Assembly (NCBI RefSeq): GCF_002236105.1
Contig: NZ_NIWU01000006.1
Location: 248,001-312,000, forward strand
Source: Pseudomonas umsongensis
GTDB lineage: Bacteria; Pseudomonadota; Gammaproteobacteria; Pseudomonadales; Pseudomonadaceae
DNA length: 64,000 nt
Reading direction: 5' to 3'
Part shown: positions 23,602 through 34,138 of the stretch, one piece after another
How the letters are laid out: each line of letters begins with the position of its first letter
How positions within the stretch are numbered: the stretch's first letter is position 1
Position numbers and translations under genes: made by a program
The notes under the pieces: generated by a model
Told to the model about the DNA's origin: nothing
Seen by the model: only the letters and a program-made list of their open reading frames with translations
Database searches by the model: none

Positions 23602-24574
23602 AACACACGCGGCGTCCCACGCCGAGCACCCGGCGAAATCGCGCTGGAGTCGTTGGAAAAGACCACTGACAATGCTGTTTTTCCTGGCGCTGATCGTCCT
23701 CTTGACGATGTTTGCCCAGCGCATCGAATGGAACGAGGTGCTCGACACCCTGGCCGATTTCAAGGTACGCACCTTGATCATCGCCTCAGGGCTGACACTG
23801 ATGAGTTTCCTGGTCTACGCCTGCTTCGACCTGATCGGCCGAACCTACATTCGCCAGGACCTGACGTGGAAACAGATCCTGCCGGTGGGCATCATCAGCT
23901 ACGCCTTCAACCTCAACCTGAGCGCCTGGGTGGGCGGCATCGCCATGCGTTATCGGCTGTATTCGCGACTCGGGGTGAGCAAGGCCAACATTGCGAAAAT
24001 CCTCGGCCTGAGCCTGGCGACCAACTGGTTCGGCTACATGGTGATTGCCGGCGCGGTGTTCAGCAGTGGGCTGGTGCGCATGCCGCCAGGCTGGAAACTC
24101 AGTAGCGGCGCGCTGCAAGGCGTGGGCGTTTTACTCTTGCTGGCGAGTGCGGGATATCTCGCGGCCTGCCGGTTTTCCAAACGCCGCGAGTGGGCGATCC
24201 GCGGGGTCGAAATCAACTTGCCATCACTGCGCATGGCGGTCCTGCAACTGGCCCTGGGGGCGCTGAACTGGTCGTTGATGGCCGCGGTCATTTTCACGCT
24301 GCTACCGAGCAAACTGGATTATCCGCTGGTGCTTGGCGTGTTGCTGATCAGCGCCATCGCCGGGGTCATCACCCACATTCCGGCAGGGCTAGGTGTGCTG
24401 GAAGCGGTGTTCGTGGCGCTGCTGCAACACGAGGCATCGCGGGGTAGCCTGGTGGCGGGTTTGCTGGCGTATCGGGCAATTTATTTCCTGTTGCCGTTAT
24501 TGATCACGCTGGTGATGTACCTGATGGTGGAGGCCAAGGCCAAGTCATTGCGGATATCGAAAAAACCCAAATAA
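23588..24574 (+). CDS. ybhN: YbhN/UPF0104-family membrane protein (lysylphosphatidylglycerol synthase TM-like)
   Basis: A 328-residue polytopic inner-membrane protein with about eight helices, for example LTMLFFLALIVLLTMFA and LIIASGLTLMSFLVYACFDL. Conserved family segments are NLNLSAWVGGIAMRYRLYSRLG and AGVITHIPAGLGVLEAVFVALL, as in UPF0104 / LPG-synthase flippase-like domains. It completes the DUF72-ybhP-clsB-ybhN run. In E. coli ybhN is the neighbour of clsB; its transport substrate, if any, is not established from sequence. Confidence 0.92.
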   Translation: MSRTETHAASHAEHPAKSRWSRWKRPLTMLFFLALIVLLTMFAQRIEWNEVLDTLADFKVRTLIIASGLTLMSFLVYACFDLIGRTYIRQDLTWKQILPVGIISYAFNLNLSAWVGGIAMRYRLYSRLGVSKANIAKILGLSLATNWFGYMVIAGAVFSSGLVRMPPGWKLSSGALQGVGVLLLLASAGYLAACRFSKRREWAIRGVEINLPSLRMAVLQLALGALNWSLMAAVIFTLLPSKLDYPLVLGVLLISAIAGVITHIPAGLGVLEAVFVALLQHEASRGSLVAGLLAYRAIYFLLPLLITLVMYLMVEAKAKSLRISKKPK

Positions 24575-24584
24575 TGGGTGGACA

Positions 24585-24653
24585 CCTTCGCGAGCAGGCT
24601 CGCTCCCACATTTGAAATGCATTCCCCTGTGGGAGCGAGCCTGCTCGCGAAGG
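24585..24653. repeat. REP-type inverted repeat
   Basis: Arms 24585-24610 and 24628-24653 are perfect 26-base reverse complements (CCTTCGCGAGCAGGC... type). The element separates the convergent ybhN-like and alpha/beta hydrolase genes and could stop transcription from both sides. Confidence 0.93.
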
Positions 24654-24674
24654 CGTCATGAGCGACACTACTAT

Positions 24675-25433
24675 TCATTTTGACTGAATAATGCTCAACC
24701 GTTCACCCACCACCATTTCCGTTATCCAGTCCACCAGGATCGAGGTGTAGGCCTGCTGTGAAACCGGATCGCTCAGCGCATGATCGGCGCCGTCGATGAT
24801 GCGGTGGGTCAGCGAGTGTGTCTGCTGGCACGCCGCGCGATAACTCATGATGGTCGCGTGAGGCACGTAATCATCGGTTTCGGACTGTACCAACAACACA
24901 TCACCCGTGAATTGCGAACAGGCATGCAGTGCCCGATTGCTGTCGGCGCGCACCAGAGTGCTGCGGTAATCGCGCAGATCGAGCTTGTCCAAATCGCGCT
25001 TGGGCGTATGCCATTGATCGTCGCGGTACAGCGCCGGCACTCGCAGGGCCAGCCAGCGCACCGGCCGTAGCGAGGTGAGGATCGAGGCCAGGTATCCGCC
25101 GTAACTGGTGCCGACCACGGCAATCGCCGAGGTATCCAGCGCCGGGTGCGCCAGCAAGCGGTCGTAGGCCGCCAGCAGGTCACGCAGATTGTCTTCACGG
25201 GTCACGCGGGTCAACGGAATACCCGTGCCGCCGGTATGCCCGCGCAGGTCGAAGGTCAAACATACGCACCCCAGACCGGCGATGCCTTTCGCCCGCTCCA
25301 GATCTCGCTCCTGGCTACCCCCCCAACCGTGCACGAACAGCACGCCAGGGACTTTTGATTTGGGGCTCAGGAAAGTCCCGCTCATCTGTTCGTCGTCGAT
25401 GTCGATTTGAATGCTTTCGCTTCTAGCCGTCAT
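24675..25433 (-). CDS. alpha/beta hydrolase
   Basis: A 252-residue serine hydrolase with the full triad: nucleophile in VVGTSYGGYLAS (S110), acid in QSETDDYVP (D187 or D188) and His in DGADHAL (H218). The oxyanion region is VLFVHGWGGS (31-40). There is no signal peptide, so it is cytosolic. The fold is close to dienelactone-hydrolase/peptidase S9-like esterases; the substrate is unknown. It overlaps the DUF3182 gene by 11 bases and is the second gene of that operon. Confidence 0.9.
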   Translation of the reverse strand: MTARSESIQIDIDDEQMSGTFLSPKSKVPGVLFVHGWGGSQERDLERAKGIAGLGCVCLTFDLRGHTGGTGIPLTRVTREDNLRDLLAAYDRLLAHPALDTSAIAVVGTSYGGYLASILTSLRPVRWLALRVPALYRDDQWHTPKRDLDKLDLRDYRSTLVRADSNRALHACSQFTGDVLLVQSETDDYVPHATIMSYRAACQQTHSLTHRIIDGADHALSDPVSQQAYTSILVDWITEMVVGERLSIIQSK

Positions 25434-26532
25434 AGGAGTTGACCGTTACGTACTTGAGAAGAAAATCACTGTTTTCCGCTGGCCCTCGGTACACCTCGAT
25501 GGCGTCCGCCGGCAGTGGCTGATCGATGTAGGTTTCCACCGAAGACACAAGAATCGCGCGCATCCCCGGATCGTTGACGAAGCTCTGCAACGCTGCCACT
25601 TCCGCGCTGCTGGCCCCGCCCATGCGCCAGGATTGCTCGAGCACGCCGCTGCGTCGCTGGCCGTCACTGGCAATTCCCTGGGCGATGTCGTAATTGCGCC
25701 GTGAGGCGTAGAAACCGGGATAGGCTTCATCGGCGGCCGCGTCGAACACCTTGGCCTGCCTGATCGCCAATCGCACATCGTCAGGCAAATCCAGCGCCAG
25801 CAGATCGTCGTAGCCACCCTGCACCACCAGCAGGTTCGAACCACCATAGACCTCTTCGCCATGAGCGTCTTTGGTCAAGTATTGATCACCGCAATAACTG
25901 AGCAACCTGGCGCCGATGAAACTCTGCCCGACGCTGTGGGTAATCACCTGGTCCAGGTCCTGCTCCAGTACCACACCTTCACTGAACAGCGCCTTGGCTT
26001 CAGGACGGGCGAGGATTTCGTCGAACTGGTCGAGGCTAGTGATGACTTCCTGGCCGCGCCCCGCACAGGCATGAATTGGCTTCATACGGATCGGACCGCT
26101 GTAGAGCAGATGCTCCGCCGCCGGCCGTGCATCGTCGAAGGAGAAAACACTGAGACCGTCGAGCACTACCGTGCGCACCCGTTCGGAAAACATCGGCGCC
26201 CAGCCTTGCGGTGCATGGGCATGCCTGTTCAACAAACCATGGCTGATGGCCTTGGTGCAGATGAAATCGTGCTCGACGTATCCGCCCCATAAATCCTCTG
26301 GTCCCTTGACGCCCAACTGCCGGGCGGCAGCGGCGCCCACCAGGGTCTGGGTCGGCAACAAATAGATGTCCCGCCCGCCATGCACCTGCGGGTCGTAGCT
26401 GCCGCCGTATTTGAGCCCGAGGATTTGCGCCAGCCAACGGGCCAGGGCGCGATTGGTTTCGACTTCGTGCTGCGGCGCATCGGGGCGGACCGAATGGGCG
26501 ACTACCAGTTTTTTGCGGTTGGTTGGGGTCAT
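25423..26532 (-). CDS. DUF3182 family protein
   Basis: A 369-residue cytosolic protein that I recognise as DUF3182. It begins MTPTNRKKLVVAHSVRPDAP; later blocks include GRDIYLLPTQTLVG, a lysine/histidine-rich segment GPIRMKPIHACAGRGQEV, GVVLEQDLDQVITHSVGQ and SNLLVVQGGYDDLLAL. The arrangement of the middle part recalls ATP-grasp ligases (phosphate-binding Lys, then Glu pair), but this is only an impression. The gene is first in a two-gene operon with a hydrolase, suggesting synthesis or modification of a small molecule. Confidence 0.85.
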   Translation of the reverse strand: MTPTNRKKLVVAHSVRPDAPQHEVETNRALARWLAQILGLKYGGSYDPQVHGGRDIYLLPTQTLVGAAAARQLGVKGPEDLWGGYVEHDFICTKAISHGLLNRHAHAPQGWAPMFSERVRTVVLDGLSVFSFDDARPAAEHLLYSGPIRMKPIHACAGRGQEVITSLDQFDEILARPEAKALFSEGVVLEQDLDQVITHSVGQSFIGARLLSYCGDQYLTKDAHGEEVYGGSNLLVVQGGYDDLLALDLPDDVRLAIRQAKVFDAAADEAYPGFYASRRNYDIAQGIASDGQRRSGVLEQSWRMGGASSAEVAALQSFVNDPGMRAILVSSVETYIDQPLPADAIEVYRGPAENSDFLLKYVTVNSYDG

Positions 26533-26736
26533 GCGTCCCCCTTCAATTGTCGCTAAATGAATGTAGCTGATGGGGTGCAGGGTTCAGGCCAATCGTCCCT
26601 CGAAAATAACGGTTTTAAAATCAATCGGTTGTGCAAAAAGCATAGCGTCGCGCCTGCTTTATTCTGCACGACGGGTATCAGGACTCTGGCATTTTGCACG
26701 ACTCGAGCATTTTGGCACTCCCGCAGGGTGATGCTT

Positions 26737-27729
26737 CTATCGGGGGGCCGCACTCGGCATCGCCCCAAACCGCGCCCGGTAATCACTGGGGGCCAACCCG
26801 GTAATCTTCTTGAATGTCGAACGAAACGCCCCCGGATCCTGATATCCCACGGTCCAGGCGATGTGATCGATGGTGCCATTGGTGAATTCGAGCATTTCCC
26901 GGGCCTTGCCGACTCGCAGGTGCTGGCAGTACTCCGTCGGCTTAAGCCCGGTTGCCGCACGGAATCGCCGCAGGAACGTCCGCTCCTCCAGCCCTGCACG
27001 TTCAGCCATCGCCGTCAGCGAGACATCGGTGGCACCCGTGCTTTGCAGCCAGTGTTGAACCCTGAGGATCGCGGCATCGCCATGGTTGAGAATCGGGGCG
27101 AAATTGCTGCCACACTCACTGGCGCTGTCGCTGTGTTCCACCACCAGGAAACGCGCAGTGCCGGTGGCAATGCTCGGGCCCAGCAGACGATTGACCAGGC
27201 GCAGACCCAATTCAGACCACGCCATCAGCCCGGCCGTGGTAATCAGGTCGCCGTCATCGACGATGGGCGTATCAGCCTTGAGCTTGATCGCCGGGTAGCG
27301 CTCGGCGAAGGTTTTCGCGGAAGTCCAGTGAGTGGTGGCGCTGCGACCGTCCAGCAGTCCGCTTTCAGCCAATAGCAGCGAGCCCACGCAGACACCCCCC
27401 AGGGTCGCGCCATTGGCGTGCTGCTGGCGAAGCCAACGCAGCAGCGCTTGCGGCGCCTGGGCTTCGGTGAAGCCGGCAATCGACGGCGGAATCAACACCG
27501 CTACCAATGCGCTGTCCGCAGCGGGATGGCTGTCATAGACACGAACGGGCGCCTGTTCGCCATCGACCTGCCAATGGCTGATCCGCAACAAAGGCAAGCG
27601 CGCCGCCTGATGCTCTGCAGCGATACGGTTGGCCACCCCGAACAGGTCCGTCAACCCATGCACCGCCGCCATCTGCGCGCCGGGATAGATCAACACGCCC
27701 AGCTCGGCGATTGCCCTTTGTGCTTCCAT
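26737..27729 (-). CDS. GlxA-family AraC-type transcriptional regulator
   Basis: A 330-residue regulator with an N-terminal DJ-1/PfpI-like domain (about 1-190, including the nucleophile-elbow segment GVCVGSLLLAESGLLDG and THWTSAKTFAERYP) and a C-terminal AraC helix-turn-helix pair (about 225-320; AERAGLEERTFLRRFRAATG and IDHIAWTVGYQDPGAFRSTF). The start at 27729 (MEAQRAIAELGVLIYP) is chosen over an upstream ATG because it follows a GGGGGA stretch and fits family N-termini. It is divergent from a cysteine hydrolase gene, a typical pairing for its target. Confidence 0.93.
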   Translation of the reverse strand: MEAQRAIAELGVLIYPGAQMAAVHGLTDLFGVANRIAAEHQAARLPLLRISHWQVDGEQAPVRVYDSHPAADSALVAVLIPPSIAGFTEAQAPQALLRWLRQQHANGATLGGVCVGSLLLAESGLLDGRSATTHWTSAKTFAERYPAIKLKADTPIVDDGDLITTAGLMAWSELGLRLVNRLLGPSIATGTARFLVVEHSDSASECGSNFAPILNHGDAAILRVQHWLQSTGATDVSLTAMAERAGLEERTFLRRFRAATGLKPTEYCQHLRVGKAREMLEFTNGTIDHIAWTVGYQDPGAFRSTFKKITGLAPSDYRARFGAMPSAAPR

Positions 27730-27831
27730 TGTCAGTTTTCCCCCTTCTATTGTCGGTGCGGCCAATCCCCGGACGGTCTGCCAGGGTCAATACTTCATTC
27801 CACACCCAAACCGCACTTCGAGGAAACAGTC

Positions 27832-28386
27832 ATGGCCAAGCAAGCACTCATCGTAGTCGATATCCAAAAAGACTACTTCCCCCAGGGCAAATGGCCGTTG
27901 GTCGGCGCCGATGCCGCCGCAGACAACGCTGTTCGTCTGCTCAAGGCCTTTCGTGAGGCCGGTGATTCGGTAGTGCACATCCGCCACGAGTTCACCTCCG
28001 CACAAGCGCCGTTTTTCACCCCGGGCTCGGACGGTGCGAAGCTGCACCCTAAAGTCCTCAACCAAGGCAATGAGCCGGTGGTGCTCAAGCACTTCGTCAA
28101 CTCGTTCCGCGAAACCGAACTGCAGAGCATTCTCGACGAGCAAGGCATCAAGGAACTGGTGGTGGTCGGCAGCATGAGCCACATGTGTGTCGACGGCATC
28201 ACCCGCGCCGCCAACGACCTCGGCTACAGCGTCATGGTGATCCACGATGCCTGTGCCTCCCGTGACCTGGAGTTCAATGGACTGAACGTTCCGGCAGCCC
28301 ACGTACATGCCGCGTTCATGTCGGCATTGGGTTTTGCCTACGCCAAGGTGGTGTCCACCGACGAGTTCCTCGCCGCCAGCCGTTAA
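27832..28386 (+). CDS. isochorismatase-family cysteine hydrolase
   Basis: A 184-residue hydrolase of the nicotinamidase/isochorismatase fold. The triad is visible as D10 in LIVVDIQKDYF, a Lys in VVLKHFVNSF, and C119 in GSMSHMCVDGI, with the cis-peptide region before it. The specific substrate (amide, carbamoyl compound or similar) is not fixed by these motifs. AGGAAA lies before the ATG; a longer open frame upstream crosses the regulator gene and is not real. It is probably controlled by the divergent GlxA-type regulator, 102 bases away. Confidence 0.92.
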   Translation: MAKQALIVVDIQKDYFPQGKWPLVGADAAADNAVRLLKAFREAGDSVVHIRHEFTSAQAPFFTPGSDGAKLHPKVLNQGNEPVVLKHFVNSFRETELQSILDEQGIKELVVVGSMSHMCVDGITRAANDLGYSVMVIHDACASRDLEFNGLNVPAAHVHAAFMSALGFAYAKVVSTDEFLAASR

Positions 28387-28447
28387 TAACATACCCGCCT
28401 TGCCGCGCAATACGGCTCCTACAGGGAAATCGAAAACTGCGGGTAAC

Positions 28448-28483
28448 AAAAAGCCCGGCATCCTGATGGGAGTGCCGGGCTTT
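28448..28483. terminator. bidirectional rho-independent terminator
   Basis: AAAGCCCGGCA and TGCCGGGCTTT pair around a 12-base loop. On the minus strand a T-run follows, ending ssb transcription; on the plus strand it ends the cysteine hydrolase gene. Confidence 0.9.
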
Positions 28484-28503
28484 GATTCGATCGAAGCTAT
28501 TGC

Positions 28504-29025
28504 TTAGAACGGAATATCGTCATCAAAGCTGTCGAAGTCCGGAGCTGGCTGTGGCGCGGCCTGCTGAGGAGCCGGGCGCGACTGTTGCGGTGCCGACTGC
28601 TGTGGACGCGGAGCCTGCTGGCGAGGAGCGGATTGCTGGTAGTTGTTACCGCCGCCCTGGCCTTGTTGGTCACCCTGTTGAGGACGACCGCCCAGCAGTT
28701 GCATGGTGCCTTGCATGTCGACCACGATTTCAGTGGTGTAACGCTTGATACCGTCTTTTTCCCACTCGCGGGTCTGCAGCTTGCCTTCGATGTAGACCTG
28801 CGAACCTTTACGCAGGTATTCGCCGGCGATTTCCGCGACCTTGCCAAACATCGACACGCGGTGCCATTCGGTTTTTTCGACTTTCTGACCGGTTTGCTTG
28901 TCGGTCCACTGTTCGCTGGTTGCCAGACTCAGGTTGGTCACGGCGTTGCCATTCGGCAGGTAACGAACTTCAGGATCCTGGCCGCAAGTGCCGACCAATA
29001 TGACTTTGTTAACCCCACGGGCCAT
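28504..29025 (-). CDS. ssb: single-stranded DNA-binding protein
   Basis: A 173-residue SSB. The OB-fold covers about residues 1-110 (MARGVNKVILVGTCGQDPEV, WHRVSMFGKVAEIAGEYL, GSQVYIEGKLQTREW), followed by a Gly/Gln/Pro-rich disordered linker and the acidic tip DSFDDDIPF that recruits repair and replication partners. It begins 9 bases after the stop of the MFS gene, so it may be read from that gene's promoter as well as its own; uvrA lies divergently beyond the MFS gene. Confidence 0.98.
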   Translation of the reverse strand: MARGVNKVILVGTCGQDPEVRYLPNGNAVTNLSLATSEQWTDKQTGQKVEKTEWHRVSMFGKVAEIAGEYLRKGSQVYIEGKLQTREWEKDGIKRYTTEIVVDMQGTMQLLGGRPQQGDQQGQGGGNNYQQSAPRQQAPRPQQSAPQQSRPAPQQAAPQPAPDFDSFDDDIPF

Positions 29026-29034
29026 TACGTTCTC

Positions 29035-30432
29035 CTAGGCTACGCACGCTGCCCCGGCCGGGTTGTTCACCAGGCTTTCAAGGGTGGTGCGATCCAATAG
29101 TTCGGTGTCCAATTTGATGTAAATCGCCGCTTCGTCTGCGACTATCACTGCATCTGTTACCCCTACGACGGCCTTCAGGCGCTCAACCAGCCCCGCTTCG
29201 CGGATCGCCTCGGGCGACAATGGCAAGCGCAGGCTTGTCACGTAGGGAGGTTCACGCATGGTAACAGCAAAGGCCAGCCAGAGGGCAGCCAGACCAGCGC
29301 ATCCAAGGAACACAACCGACAGACCGCCATGCTGGAACAGCCAGCCGCCAAGTATGCCGCCCAGTGCCGAGCCAAGGAACTGACTGGTGGAGTAGACCCC
29401 CATCGCCGTGCCCTTGCCGCCCGCCGGTGAAACCTTGCTGATCAGCGACGGCAACGAAGCTTCCAGCAGATTGAAGGCGGTGAAAAACACCACGGTACCA
29501 ATCACCAGAGCTCGCAAGCTGTCGCCGAACTGCCAGAAGAATAGCTCAGTGAGCATCAGCGTCACGACGGCGCCGAGTAAAACACGTTTCATTTTGCGTC
29601 TCTTCTCGCCGTAGATGATGAACGGGATCATGGCGAAGAAGGAAATCAGCAGCGCCGTCAGGTACACCCACCAATGCTGCTCCTTGGGCAGCCCGGCTTT
29701 TTCGACGAGCGCCAGGGGCAAGGCGACGAAACTCGACATCAGCATTGCGTGCAACACAAAGATACCAAGATCCAGGCGCAGCAGGTCCGGGTGCTTGAGC
29801 GTCGGTATCAGCGCCTGGCGCGCGACGCCGGATTCACGGTGCTGCAACGGGCCCGTGGAGCGCGGCACCATGAACATCACAATCACGATGCCAACCAGCG
29901 CCATGCCACCTGTGGCAAGGAACAGTCCGGACAGCCCGAAGGCACGGGTCAGCAACGGTCCTACTACCATGGCAACAGCAAACGACAGCCCGATCGTCAT
30001 GCCGATCATCGCCATGGCCTTTGTCCGGTGCTGTTCGCGGGTCAGGTCTGACAGCAAAGCCATCACCGCGGCGGAAATCGCACCGGCACCTTGCAGGATG
30101 CGCCCGGCGATCACGCCCCAGATCGAGTCGGCGTTGGCCGCCAGGACGCTGCCAAGCGCGAAGACGATCAGCCCCAGGTAAATCACCGGGCGGCGGCCAA
30201 TGCGGTCAGAAATGAAACCGAAAGGAATCTGGAAAATCGCCTGGGTCAGGCCATAAGCGCCAATCGCCAGCCCGATGAGGGCCGGGGTCGCTCCTGCCAG
30301 GTCCATGCCATAGGTCGCCAATACCGGCAACACCATGAACATGCCGAGCATACGGAAGGCGAACACCAGGGCCAGACCGCTTGCCGCGCGGGTCTCGCTG
30401 CCACTCATGCGCTCGCTGTGGGGATCGTGCAT
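29035..30432 (-). CDS. MFS transporter with C-terminal YAM domain (YajR-like)
   Basis: A 465-residue inner-membrane transporter with 12 predicted helices. The MFS motif A is GFISDRIGRRPVI after transmembrane 2, and motif C-like glycines are in helix 5. After the last helix a soluble domain (about 395-465; LPLSPEAIREAGLVERLKAVVGVTDAVIVADEAAIYIKLD is its core, with a ferredoxin-like beta-alpha-beta pattern) resembles the YAM domain of E. coli YajR. The substrate is unknown. The gene lies between ssb and uvrA, as in P. aeruginosa. Confidence 0.92.
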   Translation of the reverse strand: MHDPHSERMSGSETRAASGLALVFAFRMLGMFMVLPVLATYGMDLAGATPALIGLAIGAYGLTQAIFQIPFGFISDRIGRRPVIYLGLIVFALGSVLAANADSIWGVIAGRILQGAGAISAAVMALLSDLTREQHRTKAMAMIGMTIGLSFAVAMVVGPLLTRAFGLSGLFLATGGMALVGIVIVMFMVPRSTGPLQHRESGVARQALIPTLKHPDLLRLDLGIFVLHAMLMSSFVALPLALVEKAGLPKEQHWWVYLTALLISFFAMIPFIIYGEKRRKMKRVLLGAVVTLMLTELFFWQFGDSLRALVIGTVVFFTAFNLLEASLPSLISKVSPAGGKGTAMGVYSTSQFLGSALGGILGGWLFQHGGLSVVFLGCAGLAALWLAFAVTMREPPYVTSLRLPLSPEAIREAGLVERLKAVVGVTDAVIVADEAAIYIKLDTELLDRTTLESLVNNPAGAACVA

Positions 30433-30623
30433 GGAAAAACCTCATGTGAACCGGCGGCGATTCTACCAGTCCCATCGATTGGCAGGGTATATCGCGACGC
30501 TTTGCCGCGTGTAGATGACAGAGCTTTCATGTAAGGCAGCAATTGCAACATTCGATAGTGTGCATCCATCCAGTATTTGGCCGTATACTCCTACGTTTTC
30601 GACGCCCGCCGAGCGAGGCCACC

Positions 30624-33458
<2,835 letters not shown>

Positions 33459-33471
33459 CTGGGCCCCCACG

Positions 33472-33511
33472 AAAAAGCCCCTGTCACTTCATCGGTAACA
33501 GGGGCTTTTTT
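33472..33511. terminator. bidirectional terminator between uvrA and the bacterioferritin gene
   Basis: AAAAAGCCCCTGT (33472-33484) pairs with ACAGGGGCTTTTT (33498-33510). T-runs on both strands suit the convergent genes on either side. Confidence 0.93.
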
Positions 33512-33524
33512 GTATTCGCCGCAA

Positions 33525-33989
33525 TCAGGTGTGGGATTGCAGGTAATTCTCGAGACCGATCAACTTGATCAGGCCAAGCTGCTTTTCAAGCCAATAGGTG
33601 TGATCTTCTTCGGTGTCATGCAGTTGGACCCGCAGCATTTCGCGGCTGACATAGTCCTTGTGCTGTTCGCAGAGCTTGATGCCCTTGCACAGCGCGGCCC
33701 GAACCTTGTATTCCAGGCGCAAGTCCGCTTCGAGCATTTCAGTAACCGTGGTGCCGACATCCAGATCGTCCGGACGCATGCGCGGCGTGCCTTCGAGCAT
33801 CAGAATCCGGCGCATCAGTGCATCAGCGTGCCCTGCTTCTTCTTCCATCTCGTGGTTGATTCGTTCGTAGAGCTTGGTGAAACCCCAGTCCTCATACATC
33901 CGCGAGTGGACGAAATATTGATCACGCGCGGCCAGTTCGCCGGTCAGCAACGTGTTGAGGTAATCGATAACGTCTGGGTGGCCTTGCAT
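33525..33989 (-). CDS. ftnA: bacterial ferritin (FtnA/BfrA type)
   Basis: A 154-residue iron-storage protein forming 24-mers. The ferroxidase-centre residues E18, E51, H54, E127 and H130 are in place. The position of the haem ligand Met52 of bacterioferritins holds Ala (EEAGHAD where E. coli has DEMKHAD), so this is the non-haem FtnA type, as for P. aeruginosa PA4235, formerly called BfrA. The start MQGHPDVIDYLN fits the family; the frame extends 24 codons further without support. It lies downstream of katA on the same strand, after a terminator, linking iron storage with peroxide defence. Confidence 0.95.
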   Translation of the reverse strand: MQGHPDVIDYLNTLLTGELAARDQYFVHSRMYEDWGFTKLYERINHEMEEEAGHADALMRRILMLEGTPRMRPDDLDVGTTVTEMLEADLRLEYKVRAALCKGIKLCEQHKDYVSREMLRVQLHDTEEDHTYWLEKQLGLIKLIGLENYLQSHT

Positions 33990-34102
33990 CGCCCTACATC
34001 TCCCTGCTTGAAAGTCTGTAGTTTGAACCAACATGACCACAACGTCACTCGCCGCACGCAATAAAAGCGAAGATATTCTGAGAAAAGCAGCTTAAATAAC
34101 GC

Positions 34103-34127
34103 AAAAACCGCCCTAATAAGGGCGGTT
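34103..34127 (-). terminator. rho-independent terminator after katA
   Basis: AACCGCCC pairs with GGGCGGTT around a six-base loop; on the minus strand TTTTTG follows. It lies 12 bases after the katA stop and upstream of the ferritin gene. Confidence 0.9.
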
Positions 34128-34138
34128 CTGCTTCTCAT

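Noticed and set aside
4966..24653. CRISPR array from the repeated palindromic sequences
   Set aside because: The repeats are isolated inverted pairs kilobases apart, not evenly spaced direct repeats with unique spacers, and no cas genes are present.
26557..27375. 272-codon plus-strand frame opposite the GlxA-type regulator
   Set aside because: It overlaps the regulator almost completely; the regulator has clear domains and this frame has none.
30433..30623. LexA (SOS) box in the uvrA-MFS intergenic region
   Set aside because: I looked for CTG-N10-CAG with an AT-rich centre and found no acceptable match.
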